DNA of 64,000 bases from Pirellulales bacterium (GCA_035939775.1 DASZFO010000159.1:47926-111925), one strand, 5' to 3'. Shown: positions 1 through 8,490, counted from the first letter of the stretch. The notes: generated from the sequence alone by a model not told the origin. Program-made: numbers and translations.

Positions 1-1277
1 GGGCTGGCGGACGTTGCGCTGGTCGACGATGCCGCGCTGTAGGAAAGGTCCGTGTTGGTCGAAGGGGCCGTGTTGGACGAAGGAGCCGCGTTGGATGAAG
101 GGGCGGTCGAGAAAGCGCCGCCGGTAGTGGACCCGCCTCCGGTCATGCCGCCGCCCCCGGTCGTGCCGCCCCCCGCCGCGGTTCCGCCACCGCCAGTCGA
201 CACTCCGGGCGTCGCCAATAGCGTCGCACCCGCGGTGGTGCCGCCGGCCGGTGCGGCGCCGGCGGTGGTTACGGTGGCCGTCGTTGCGCGGCCCGCAGTC
301 GTACTTGTAGACAATGTCGGCCCGCTCGTACCAGCCGTGCCGCCGCCGGTCCCAACCGTTAACAGGCTGGAGTTCACGGCGCTGGTCGAAGCTGCTGTCG
401 TCGCTGGGCCGGTTGGCTGCGTGGCGTTCGTTCCCGGCGCGGGCAACCCAAAGCTTGATGCCAAAACCGGCGGCCTGCGCGCCGTCGCGGGCTGTGTCAT
501 CCGAGTCGGATTCACCTTGACGATGATGTTTGCGAATTCCTCGGGGCGCGAAAGCCGGCCCAGCGCGTCGACGGGCAGTTGAAACATCTGACCGCCCGGC
601 GCTGGCGGCTGACCGATTTGCCCCGCCGGCACGTCCAGATTCTGGGCCCGGACCGCGTTGGCCACGTCAATAGCGGTCATGCCGCGGGCCGCGAGCTTCT
701 GCGGATCCAACCAGACCCGGATGCTGTAGTCGCGCTGCCCTTGGTAGGAGATGTCCGAAACACCCGGAACGCGGAGCAATTCATCCTTGACGAAGATCGT
801 CGCGTAATTACTCAAGTAGATATCGTCGTAGCGCCCGTCGGGCGAATAGAAGTTAACGATCATCAAGATGTCGGGCGTCTTCTTGCGGACCGTGATTCCC
901 TGATTCTGCACTTCGGTCGGAAGCTGCGGCATGGCCAGCGCCACGCGGTTCTGGACCATGACCAGGGCCGTGTTCAGATCCACGCCGATGTCGAAGGTCA
1001 CGGTCAGCGTGTACGAGCCGTCGTTTCCCATTTGCGATGACATGTAGAGCATCCCCTCGACGCCGTTCACTTGCTGCTCGATCGGCGCCGCGACCGTGTC
1101 AGCCACGACCTTCGCGCTGGCTCCGGGATAGGTGATGGAGATGGATATGCCGGGTGGCGTGATGCGCGGATATTGGGCGATCGGCAGATAGAAGAGCGCG
1201 ATCGCCCCGACCAGCGTGATCACGATCGAGACGACGGAGGCAAAAATCGGCCGATCGATGAAGAAGCGCGAGATCAT
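1..1277 (-). CDS. RND efflux permease (HAE1/AcrB-like), C-terminal part beyond the window
   Basis: Inner-membrane, proton-driven drug or metabolite exporter. The frame opens with MISRFFIDRPIFASVV, the standard start of HAE1 permeases. A first membrane helix follows (about residues 10-30), then PRITPPGISISITYPGA and QQVNGVEGMLYMSS, typical of the AcrB porter domain. Conservation continues to EEFANIIVKVN (about residue 256). The protein then becomes a Thr/Gly/Ser/Ala/Pro-rich low-complexity stretch of at least 165 residues that runs to the window edge. E. coli AcrB has only a short loop there before its RDVAKIELG segment. The start lies 28 bases after the stop of the adaptor gene, so the two form an operon. 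No frameshift is seen before the edge. The family call is firm; the insertion is unusual. Confidence 0.9.
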   Translation of the reverse strand, partial: MISRFFIDRPIFASVVSIVITLVGAIALFYLPIAQYPRITPPGISISITYPGASAKVVADTVAAPIEQQVNGVEGMLYMSSQMGNDGSYTLTVTFDIGVDLNTALVMVQNRVALAMPQLPTEVQNQGITVRKKTPDILMIVNFYSPDGRYDDIYLSNYATIFVKDELLRVPGVSDISYQGQRDYSIRVWLDPQKLAARGMTAIDVANAVRAQNLDVPAGQIGQPPAPGGQMFQLPVDALGRLSRPEEFANIIVKVNPTRMTQPATARRPPVLASSFGLPAPGTNATQPTGPATTAASTSAVNSSLLTVGTGGGTAGTSGPTLSTSTTAGRATTATVTTAGAAPAGGTTAGATLLATPGVSTGGGGTAAGGGTTGGGGMTGGGSTTGGAFSTAPSSNAAPSSNTAPSTNTDLSYSAASSTSATSAS

Positions 1278-1305
1278 GACGATGGCACTCTCGACGCGGA
1301 GGCGA

Positions 1306-2649
1306 TTAGGTCGCTTTCTCGTTTGGCTTTTCCGCGCCGGCTGGCGGGACGGGGGCAGGAGTTGCTTCCCCTTTTTTCGGCGATTCGACGTCTTGCTTCT
1401 CCGCGCCGGGCCGCGACTTGTCCGCGTTCGTAGGGGCCGGTTGCGACCCCGTGGCCCCGTTTTCCGAAGAGACGGATTCAGCCGCCGTGCCGAGCGTCGG
1501 CATCGTCACGCGGTCCGGCCGAATCTGCATTCGGGAGCGAACTTGCTGAATGGCCCCCACGACCACCCATTCCTCCGCCTTCAATCCCGAATCAATCACC
1601 CGCAGGCCATTCTCTTGCAACGCGCCGGTCTCGACGCGCCGCTGCTCGATCGTGTTGTTCGGACCGACGATGAAAGCGTATTTCAATCCCTGATCCGATC
1701 CCAAGGCACGATCGATCACCAACAGCGCCGGATGCGGTTTGCCGATTGGCAGCCGAACTCGCACAAACATGCCGGGCGAGAGGAGCCGAGTGCCGTTTAT
1801 CGGCTTGGGATTGGCGACCTCGCCCCGCACCATGATGCTGCCGGTCCCTGAGTTGACCTGGTTGTTGACGAAATTGATTGTTCCTTGCTCGGGAAACCCT
1901 TCCTCCCCTTCCAGGCCGATGAACACGGGGATTTCTCCCTGCCGGTAGCGCTGAATTCGACCTTCGTTCACCGCGCGTCGGATGCGCAGCAACGTGCTCT
2001 CGTCCATGTCGAAATAGACGTACATCGGATCGGTCGAGACCACCGTGGTCAATTGAGTCTGATCCTGATTGACCAGGTTGCCCGGCGTCAAATAATAGCG
2101 GCTCACCTGTCCATCAATCGGAGAGGCCACCTTGCAATAGCCGAGATTGATCCGGTAGACCTCGAGGCTCGCCTTGGCGGCTTGGACCGAGGCAATCGCC
2201 TCTTCTTCGGCCGCCTGGTAGCGGTCGAGGTCTTGCTTGCTGATCGCCCCCGGAGTTCGTGAGAGTTCCTTGGCCCGCGCATTGTCGGCTTTGGCTTCCT
2301 TCACTCGGGCCTCGTTCAGCAACACCTGCCCTTCGGCTTGATCGTATTGGGCTTGATACGGCTTGGGATCAATCTCGAACAGCACATCCCCGCGGTTGAT
2401 TTCAGCCCCCTCCTTGAACGGCGTGCTGACCAGGTAGCCGGTGACGCGGGGAATGATGTTAACCGATTCCTTGGCCTCGGTGCGCCCCGTGAAGTCCACG
2501 AAGTCGGTCACCTGCTGCGCCACGGGCTGGCTGACGGGAATGGCAGGCGCCTGGGCAGTGGCCACGTCAGTCTGTTTCGGAGCGCATCCGTTCCACGGTC
2601 CCGCCGCAATCAGAATCAGACCGACGTCGAGCAACAGGCATCGCTTCAT
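1306..2649 (-). CDS. RND efflux periplasmic adaptor lipoprotein (MFP/HlyD family)
   Basis: Membrane-fusion protein linking the downstream RND permease to an outer-membrane channel. MKRCLLLDVG opens a lipoprotein signal peptide ending in a WNGC lipobox (Cys near residue 22). Next come the barrel/lipoyl segment (VNIIPRVTGYLVSTPFKEG), an alpha-helical hairpin rich in Gln, Ala and Glu (about residues 80-160), the returning lipoyl half (CKVASPIDGQVSRYYLTPG) and the membrane-proximal domain. The last 50 or so residues are a Pro/Lys/Glu-rich tail, longer than usual. I chose the ATG rather than an in-frame TTG six bases upstream. An outer-membrane factor is not in the window and may lie beyond the left edge. 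Confidence 0.92.
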   Translation of the reverse strand: MKRCLLLDVGLILIAAGPWNGCAPKQTDVATAQAPAIPVSQPVAQQVTDFVDFTGRTEAKESVNIIPRVTGYLVSTPFKEGAEINRGDVLFEIDPKPYQAQYDQAEGQVLLNEARVKEAKADNARAKELSRTPGAISKQDLDRYQAAEEEAIASVQAAKASLEVYRINLGYCKVASPIDGQVSRYYLTPGNLVNQDQTQLTTVVSTDPMYVYFDMDESTLLRIRRAVNEGRIQRYRQGEIPVFIGLEGEEGFPEQGTINFVNNQVNSGTGSIMVRGEVANPKPINGTRLLSPGMFVRVRLPIGKPHPALLVIDRALGSDQGLKYAFIVGPNNTIEQRRVETGALQENGLRVIDSGLKAEEWVVVGAIQQVRSRMQIRPDRVTMPTLGTAAESVSSENGATGSQPAPTNADKSRPGAEKQDVESPKKGEATPAPVPPAGAEKPNEKAT

Positions 2650-2909
2650 GGTCAACTCGACATAGCCAGCGCAACCTGCCTGTCGCCCTGTTTCCTCGTT
2701 CCCGTTGCCCGCTCCATTATCGTGGCTGTTTTGCTGTCAGAATCTTATAGCGCTAACCTTCGATTGCAAGTCGTCGACGACAATCCCTATCGTCCCGTTG
2801 ATAATGGCTTGTCTTCCGCGGGATGGCCAAAATGCCCGCGACCTTTGCAGACCGGTCGGTTCGGTGCTAATTTCGCTGATGGCGGATATTCTGCAAATGG
2901 AGCAAACCC

Positions 2910-3980
2910 ATGTGTAATCTTTGGGGCGGCCTTCGACTCGGATTGGTGTTGCTCGCATTATTAGCAGCGGCATCTGCCGGCGCGTCGCTTAAAGCCGGCG
3001 AGCCGGCGCTGGCGCGGTTTGAATTCAGCGAGGTCCACATGGCGGTGGATTTCCAAGTCACGCTCTACGCCCCGGACGAACCGGCCGCCAAACGGGCTGC
3101 CGCGGCCGCTTTCGCTCGCATCAAGCAGCTCGATGAGATGATGAGCGACTACCTGCCGCAAAGCGAGTTGAGCCGCTTGAGCGACACGGCCCCGTCGCCC
3201 AAACCCGTTCCCGTGAGCGATGATTTGTGGCGGGTGCTCACGCGCGCCAAGGCAATTTCAGAGCAAACCGGCGGTGCCTTCGATTGCACGGTCGGGCCGC
3301 TGGTGAAGCTCTGGCGCCGAGCGCGGCGGACCGGAGAGCTGCCCTCGACCGAGGCCATCACCGCGGCGCGCGAGGCGGTCGGCTATGGGTTTCTCGAGCT
3401 GGACTCGGAGCAACACGCGGTTCGGCTGCTCAAGCCGAAAATGCGGCTCGATCTGGGGGGAATTGCCAAGGGGTACGCCTCCGACGCGGCGCTGTCCGTA
3501 TTGAGAGAACAAGGCATCATGCGGGCTCTTGTGGCTGGCAGCGGCGACATCGCAGTGGGCGACCCGCCGCCGGGGCGGAATGGATGGCGGATTGGAATCG
3601 CCCCCCTCGAACTGAAGGGTTCGCCCAGCCGCTACGTGCTGCTGGCCAACGCGGCGGTCTCTACCTCGGGCGATTCGATGCAGCACGTGGTGATCGGCGG
3701 CAAACAGTTTTCGCACGTCATCGATCCCGCGACGGGACGGGCGCTAACCGATCATTGTTCCGTGACGGTCATTGCCGCCGATTGCACGACGACCGATGGC
3801 CTTTCGACCGGAGTGAGCGTCATGGGACCGACGGCCGGCTTGGTACTCGTCGAAAGACTGCCCGGCGTTGCGGCGTATATCATGCGCCGGCCGGAAGGAA
3901 CGTTAGAGACATTCCAATCGACCCATTTTCGGCGATTCGACGATGACCGGGGCGGGCAATCGGAGAATGCAGTTAAGTAA
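2910..3980 (+). CDS. apbE: FAD:protein FMN transferase (ApbE family)
   Basis: Transfers FMN from FAD to Thr residues of target flavoproteins outside the cytoplasm, using Mg2+. The N-terminus has a hydrophobic signal peptide (about residues 8-25) without twin arginines. ApbE landmarks appear in order: FDCTVGPLVKLW, MRLDLGGIAKGYASD, VAGSGDIAVGD, NAAVSTSGDSMQ, HVIDPATG and TTDGLSTGVSVMG. The last carries the Asp/Thr metal- and FAD-binding pair. At 356 residues it matches the family. No obvious flavoprotein substrate such as an Nqr or Rnf subunit lies in the window. It is divergent from the efflux operon and followed by a small unknown gene. Confidence 0.93.
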   Translation: MCNLWGGLRLGLVLLALLAAASAGASLKAGEPALARFEFSEVHMAVDFQVTLYAPDEPAAKRAAAAAFARIKQLDEMMSDYLPQSELSRLSDTAPSPKPVPVSDDLWRVLTRAKAISEQTGGAFDCTVGPLVKLWRRARRTGELPSTEAITAAREAVGYGFLELDSEQHAVRLLKPKMRLDLGGIAKGYASDAALSVLREQGIMRALVAGSGDIAVGDPPPGRNGWRIGIAPLELKGSPSRYVLLANAAVSTSGDSMQHVVIGGKQFSHVIDPATGRALTDHCSVTVIAADCTTTDGLSTGVSVMGPTAGLVLVERLPGVAAYIMRRPEGTLETFQSTHFRRFDDDRGGQSENAVK

Positions 3981-4216
3981 GCCGACCGTCGAAAACGGTC
4001 AGACCTGCAGTGAATACGGCCGACATGGCGCGGTCCGCGCCGACGCTAGCAGTGTCGGCAACGACCTTTCCCTCGCCGCTCATACTCCGCCGCTGGCTTG
4101 CGATCTGCTATTTGACGGCTCAGGTTCAACAGGTAACATCCGGCCCACTCGGAACGGGCGGTAATGGGGCGCGCAGGGCGCCGGCAACGATTCACCGATG
4201 TGGAGGGACAGCGATC

Positions 4217-4462
4217 ATGGGATTCTTCGTTTGGATTCGGGAGGGAGTCCGACGGGCAGTGCTGATGGGGTTCTCCGACGCCGTCACTCAAATCGGCGAA
4301 CGGCACGAAGGAGAAGATTTGGGTCTGCACCTGGCTGCTAGCTTGCGGCAGGGCATATCCGTCGAGACAGAAGGCAAGACCGGGGCGGCAACGATTGCCC
4401 CGCCGGCCGGCCGGAAACGGCTCGGCAAATCGCTCGAGCAGATCCGCAACGAGAGCGCCTGA
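4217..4462 (+). CDS. Small protein of unknown function (81 aa)
   Basis: A short gene starting MGFFVWIREGVRRAVLMG with a GGAGGG ribosome site 10 bases before the ATG. The N-terminal third could form an amphipathic helix (aromatic/aliphatic face plus Arg pairs). The middle is acidic (GERHEGEDLG), and the C-terminal third is basic and polar (PPAGRKRLGKSLEQIRNES). There is no signal peptide and no clear transmembrane segment. I recognise no domain. The good ribosome site and codon use argue that it is real. Its stop is followed within four bases by a palindromic repeat. Confidence 0.7.
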   Translation: MGFFVWIREGVRRAVLMGFSDAVTQIGERHEGEDLGLHLAASLRQGISVETEGKTGAATIAPPAGRKRLGKSLEQIRNESA

Positions 4463-4465
4463 GTG

Positions 4466-4545
4466 ACGGGTGCCATGGCCACTGCCCTGAGTGGCCATGC
4501 GCCAACACAGTCCGTGCCCACGCCGAGCCGTGGGCATGGCACCCA
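4466..4545. repeat. Palindromic intergenic repeat, family A (copy 1)
   Basis: An element bounded by GGGTGCCATGGCC and GGCATGGCACCC that folds back on itself, with an internal CACTGCCCTGAGTGG hairpin. A close copy lies at 21961-22052. It sits between the small protein gene and the end of the convergent histidine kinase gene. I see no gene in it. It resembles a REP-type element and may act in transcript termination or stability. Confidence 0.8.
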
Positions 4546-4580
4546 AAGCCGATCGCAGCGGCGCGGCATGAATGCCTCGG

Positions 4581-6467
4581 CTAGTTACTCCGGCTTTCCA
4601 ATTCTTCGCTTCGTACTTCGAACTTCGTACTTTGTACTTCTACTTTTTCGTTGAGGATCAGCGGCAAATCGACGGCGATCGTGGTCCCTTTCCCCGGCGC
4701 GCTGTCGACGACGGCGGTCGTCCCGAACAGCCGCGCCCGCTGGCGGATGCCTTGCAGCCCGAACCGCTCGCGGCTGACTTTGGTCGGATCAAAGCCGCGG
4801 CCCCAGTCGCGGATCACCAGTCGGAGCGTGCTGCCGTTTTCATAGATTTCGATCCGCGCCCGGCGGCTGCCGCTGTGTTTGCGGATATTGCTGAGCGCCT
4901 CTTGGACGACCCGGAAGATGGCGCTTTCCAGCGGGGGCACCAATCGATCAAATGTCGCTCGATGGACGAACTCGATCTCGGGCACTTCGCCGCGAGCTTC
5001 GTTGATCAGGTATTCCACGGCGGCAATCACCCCGAGTTCGTCGAGCACGGGAGGCCGCAAACCGCTGATCAGCCGCCGCGCTTCATTGACCGCCTCGCGG
5101 AGCAACCGCGCTCCGCGATCGAATTCCGTCTCGCGGAGACCGTCATCCTCAGCGTGCTTGGAGGCTTCGAGGTGCATGAGCGCGCCGGTCATCTCCTGAA
5201 CCATTCCGTCGTGGATCTCGTAGGCGACGAGCTGCCGGTCGCGCTCGTGCAAGTCCAGCAGACGCCGCAAGAAATCCTGCTCCCGGAGCAAGGCGGCATC
5301 AGCCCGCTTGCGATCGGAGATATCGCGGGTGATGACGATCAGTGAATCGATCTTTCCGTCGCGCTCGATCGGGCCAAACCGGCTGGCGTACCAGGCGATG
5401 TTGCCGTCGGGGGCAATGAGCGACGATTCCAATTGAGCCGGCTTTCCCGTCTGGACGACCGAGTCGATCGTTTGCCGGACACGTCGGCGGTCTTCTTCGT
5501 TGGTCGTGAAATCGAAGACGCTGGCGCCCACCACGTCCTTCATTTCGTATTGCGGCCCGACGCGATTGAGGAACCGGATCGCGCCGCTTCGGTCGATCAC
5601 GAGGATGAAATCGGGCGCGTGCTCGACCAGCCCGCGCCACTTTTCCTCGCTGGCCTGCAGCGCATCGGCGGTCCGCCGCGATTCGGTCACGTCGCGCAGC
5701 GAGCCAGCCATCCGCACCATCTCTCCGGCTTCGCTCCAGATCCCCAAGCCACGAGCGCTGAACCACCGATATTCGCCCGATTTCGTCAGCAACCGATACT
5801 CGACGTCGTAGGGCACGCGATGTTCGACATGCTCGGCGACGGCCTTCATAATCCGTTCTCGGTCGTCGGGATGAAGCCGCGACATCCAGCTTCCCAGAAC
5901 GTTCGGAAACTCTTCGTCGCGAAATCCGAGCAGTTCCTTCGTTCGCGGGGAGTACCAGACCGGCGTCTCGGGCGAGTACCAAGGAACGCCGGGGAGAACC
6001 AGGGCGTCCCACAGACCTTCGTTCGCCCCGCGGACCGCCAGGTCGAATCGCTCGTTGCCGCGGCGCAGGGCTTCTTCCATTTGCTCGCGGTTACGAAACT
6101 CGGCGATCTTTCGCTTGGCCGCCGCAATGCGGACGTCGCACCATTGCCAGTCGAGGGGCAGCGAAAAGCAATCGTCGGCGCCCGCATCGAGAACGGCCCG
6201 TGCGGCCGCGGGTCCGCTCCGATCGGTCACGACCCAGATCACCCGCAAATGGCCGTTGCCTTCAGTGCGCACGCGGCGGCAGAGTTCTAGGCCGTCCGGA
6301 TCCGCCTTGCGGCTCTCAATCACGAAAAGTGACGGGCGCTGTTCCAGAACGACGTTCCAGGCGGCCGCCACGTCGGAACAGGGCACGACCTTAAAGCCCC
6401 ACTTGACGAGATGGGTCTCCCATTCCGCTTGGAGCGCGACATCCGCGGTTTCAACGAGGGCTTTCAC
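4581..6467 (-). CDS. PAS-domain sensor histidine kinase (NarX/DegS-type HisKA_3)
   Basis: Cytoplasmic sensor kinase, probably partner of the divergent LuxR-type regulator 200 bases away. Order: a degenerate receiver-like domain (about residues 1-115; the Asp position reads LFVIES, so Glu replaces Asp), a PAS/PAC domain (about 135-265), a second PAS (about 275-390), a HisKA_3 dimerisation helix with phospho-acceptor His near residue 419 (AYEIHDGMVQ), and a HATPase with ALSNIRKHS, DWGRGFD and GKGTTIAVDLP. No transmembrane segment is present. The C-terminal 20 or so residues are encoded by an interspersed repeat. The start is uncertain: a GTG is used here, and a TTG 30 bases upstream is possible. 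Confidence 0.88.
   Translation of the reverse strand: MKALVETADVALQAEWETHLVKWGFKVVPCSDVAAAWNVVLEQRPSLFVIESRKADPDGLELCRRVRTEGNGHLRVIWVVTDRSGPAAARAVLDAGADDCFSLPLDWQWCDVRIAAAKRKIAEFRNREQMEEALRRGNERFDLAVRGANEGLWDALVLPGVPWYSPETPVWYSPRTKELLGFRDEEFPNVLGSWMSRLHPDDRERIMKAVAEHVEHRVPYDVEYRLLTKSGEYRWFSARGLGIWSEAGEMVRMAGSLRDVTESRRTADALQASEEKWRGLVEHAPDFILVIDRSGAIRFLNRVGPQYEMKDVVGASVFDFTTNEEDRRRVRQTIDSVVQTGKPAQLESSLIAPDGNIAWYASRFGPIERDGKIDSLIVITRDISDRKRADAALLREQDFLRRLLDLHERDRQLVAYEIHDGMVQEMTGALMHLEASKHAEDDGLRETEFDRGARLLREAVNEARRLISGLRPPVLDELGVIAAVEYLINEARGEVPEIEFVHRATFDRLVPPLESAIFRVVQEALSNIRKHSGSRRARIEIYENGSTLRLVIRDWGRGFDPTKVSRERFGLQGIRQRARLFGTTAVVDSAPGKGTTIAVDLPLILNEKVEVQSTKFEVRSEELESRSN
4601..4643. repeat. 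Direct repeat of TTCGTACTT units, family G (copy 1, inside a gene end)
   Basis: Tandem near-identical units (CTTCGTACTTCGAACTTCG and CTTTGTACTTC). The same type of sequence occurs at 42524-42558, directly before arfB. Here it lies within the 3' end of the histidine kinase gene on the opposite strand and encodes most of its polar tail. Confidence 0.7.
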
Positions 6468-6666
6468 GGGGTTTTTCCATAACGTCGGGGGGTACAATCT
6501 AATCCGATAGCGGTTAGCATATCAAGGATTCGATCATGCGACCGGTCGGCGCTCGCGCGCTGTTGACGCCGCGGCCGGTCGCCGGAACCAAACGCCGCAA
6601 TTCGCAGGCGGCCCTCCTGTATTCTAGTTCACCGACCACTCAGTTTGCGAACCCTTGGAGTGCGGC

Positions 6667-7299
6667 ATGAGCATCAGAATCTTGGTTATCGACGACCATG
6701 AGGTTGTCCGCACAGGTTTGAAAAGTCTCTTGCAAGGGACCGACCTCAAGATCGTCGGCGAAGGGGCCACCGGAGAATCGGTCTTGCGGCTGACGAAAAA
6801 GCATAATCCGAACGTCGTCCTGATGGACATCCGGATGCCGGATGGCGACGGGCTCGTAGCGCTAGGGCGGATCAGATTGGATCATCCGACCTTGCCCGTG
6901 CTGATTTGGTCGGCTTTCGACAACCCGACGTATGTCGCGCGCGCCGTGGCGCTGGGCGCCAATGGATACGTGTCGAAGTCGGCCAGCAAAGACAAACTCG
7001 TCCAAGCGATTCGAACTGCCGCGGCGGGTGAGACAACGTGGACGCGCGAGGAGCTGCGCCGCGTGACCGGCGCCTTGGCGACCCCGCGGCTTTCCGCAGA
7101 CGTCGAGGTCCCCCTCACGCAGCGCGAGAATGAGGTGCTGCGCCAATTGACCCTCGGAGCGACCAACAAGGCAATCGCACAAGCCCTGCACATCAGCTAC
7201 GAGACCGTCAAGGAGCACGTGCAACATATTCTACGGAAGATCGGCGTCACGGACCGAACCCAGGCGGCGGTTTGGGCGGTTCGGAAGAAACTAGTCTGA
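6667..7299 (+). CDS. Response regulator, NarL/FixJ (LuxR HTH) family
   Basis: Two-component DNA-binding regulator. The receiver domain (about residues 1-120) has the acidic pair IDDHE, phosphorylatable Asp54 in VLMDIRMPDG, Ser in LIWSAF and Lys in YVSKSAS. The LuxR-type helix-turn-helix (about 145-205) reads LTQRENEVLRQLTLGATNKA and ISYETVKEHVQHILRKIGV. The ATG is preceded by GGAG at six bases, so I chose it over a GTG twelve bases upstream. It is divergent from a HisKA_3 kinase, the class that normally pairs with this family. An HPt gene follows on the same strand. Confidence 0.93.
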   Translation: MSIRILVIDDHEVVRTGLKSLLQGTDLKIVGEGATGESVLRLTKKHNPNVVLMDIRMPDGDGLVALGRIRLDHPTLPVLIWSAFDNPTYVARAVALGANGYVSKSASKDKLVQAIRTAAAGETTWTREELRRVTGALATPRLSADVEVPLTQRENEVLRQLTLGATNKAIAQALHISYETVKEHVQHILRKIGVTDRTQAAVWAVRKKLV

Positions 7300-7355
7300 A
7301 TGCCGAATGCCGAATCGAGCATTCTTTATCTGGTTCTTTTTTTTGGCGGCGTCAT

Positions 7356-7694
7356 ATGGGCGGACCTTGCGAACCCCAGGCTGCGATCGGCCGCCTTGGG
7401 GGAGACCTTGAGCTTTACCGGGAGTTGGTGCGGAGCTTCCTCAACGACTCTGCCGGGTTGCTCCCTCGACTGCGCGCTGCCATCTCCGCAGGCGACGCTG
7501 ACGCCCTCCACAAAGCGGCACATGGTTTGAAGGGAGTTGCAGCGACGTGCGGCGCAGTGGGCGTTGCCGAAGTTGCCGCCAGCCTGGAAGCGTCGGCCGT
7601 TGACCGCAACTTGAGCGTTATCGGCGAACTGAATGAACGACTGCATGCCGAGTTGGCCGGCGCGGCAAACCTGCTCGCGGTCTACTACTGGTAG
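7356..7694 (+). CDS. Histidine phosphotransfer (HPt) domain protein
   Basis: A stand-alone phosphorelay intermediate of 112 residues. It carries the HPt signature KAAHGLKGVAATCGA with phospho-accepting His56, plus the helical bundle pattern of the family (LVRSFLND, AEVAASLEASA, LNERLHAELAGAANLL). It follows the LuxR-type regulator by about 55 bases and may be co-transcribed. HPt proteins shuttle phosphate between hybrid kinases and receivers. The adjacent kinase is not hybrid in the usual sense, so the true partners may be the hybrid kinase near 31-32.6 kb and the lone receiver near 8.5 kb. That pairing is inference. Confidence 0.85.
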   Translation: MGGPCEPQAAIGRLGGDLELYRELVRSFLNDSAGLLPRLRAAISAGDADALHKAAHGLKGVAATCGAVGVAEVAASLEASAVDRNLSVIGELNERLHAELAGAANLLAVYYW

Positions 7695-8147
7695 TCGCGG
7701 CCGCCGCGTTCCGCCGCCCCGGCGATGGCCAATCTGAGTGGGTCTGGGCCACCTCGCGCGTGCTCTGAGAGATGGCCGATCAAGCTGGTCAACCGGCGGG
7801 CAGCATGGACGCCAACTGCCAGTATTTGTTTCCGAATCGCGAATCGGCCGATCGAAAAACAACTGGAGGCCAGCCAATCGTAGCACGCCACCGCTGCGAT
7901 CGGAAAAGTCGGCAGAAGGTGGTCGGTTGGAGGAGGGCTGGGCCGGATCATGGCGGCGCCAATACTGCGACACTCGCGGCCAAAACGGGACCATCCGTCA
8001 TCGTGCGGCGAATTCTAAGGTTCATTTCCCAGAGTCGGCACGATTTCTGCTCGTGGTTTCCGCAGCCGATCAGGCTGGTCGTTCCCCCCCATAGGCGCGG
8101 TGATCAATGGCAATTGGGCTGCAAGCACGGCAAAGGGAGTGGAAATC
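7695..8147. other. Intergenic stretch before the DUF883-like gene
   Basis: About 450 bases with no gene I can support. Open frames on both strands lack ribosome sites and family features. The one recognisable signal is a candidate sigma54 promoter near 8035-8051. Confidence 0.6.
8035..8051 (+). promoter_or_regulatory. Candidate sigma54 (RpoN) promoter
   Basis: The sequence TCGGCACGATTTCTGCT has GG and GC dinucleotides exactly 12 bases apart (GG at 8037-8038, GC at 8049-8050) and the conserved GGCACG block. It differs from the RpoN consensus mainly by CTGC for TTGC. It would start a transcript near 8062, about 85 bases before the DUF883-like gene. A sigma54 activator gene lies 0.8 kb downstream. 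It is a single motif match, so moderate confidence. Confidence 0.5.
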
Positions 8148-8471
8148 ATGTTGAGGATGAGTCATCGCCGTTCTGGTTCCAAAAACCCTGCGGCCGCCGT
8201 AAGCGGAATCGCTGAGACCATTTGTGAAAGCGGCCGCGACCTTCGCGACAGCTTGCAGCAGATGGGATGCAAGGCCAAGAACATGGCACAGGTCGGCTGG
8301 GAGACCGCCCGCGGTACGGCCTCCGATTTCGTCGAGAAAGGGTGCCACAAAGCGATGGAGGTGAGCGAATCCTTGGAAACTCGAATTCGCACCCGTCCCT
8401 TGCGAGCAATTCTATCCGCCGCTGGGATTGGCTTCCTCGCGGGAATGCTCTTGAAACGCCGTCGCCCGTAA
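8148..8471 (+). CDS. DUF883/ElaB-YqjD-like small membrane-anchored protein
   Basis: 107 residues with a central helical region (SGIAETICESGRDLRDSLQQ and a KNMAQVGWETARGTASDFVE stretch) that looks like a coiled helix. A C-terminal membrane anchor follows (RPLRAILSAAGIGFLAGMLL) with a positively charged KRRRP end. This matches the architecture of ElaB/YqjD-type proteins, which bind ribosomes at the inner membrane in stationary phase in E. coli, but similarity is in layout more than sequence. The ATG has GGGAGTGG eight bases upstream. A candidate sigma54 promoter precedes it and a lone receiver gene follows by 19 bases. Confidence 0.65.
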   Translation: MLRMSHRRSGSKNPAAAVSGIAETICESGRDLRDSLQQMGCKAKNMAQVGWETARGTASDFVEKGCHKAMEVSESLETRIRTRPLRAILSAAGIGFLAGMLLKRRRP

Positions 8472-8490
8472 GGAACGACCGCCGCACGCA

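Noticed and set aside
52..582. Plus-strand proline/valine-rich open frame
   Set aside because: It is the antisense shadow of the Thr/Gly-rich insertion in the RND permease on the minus strand. No ribosome site or family.
7738..8215. Overlapping open frames on both strands between the HPt and DUF883-like genes
   Set aside because: No ribosome sites, no family features, and they conflict with each other.
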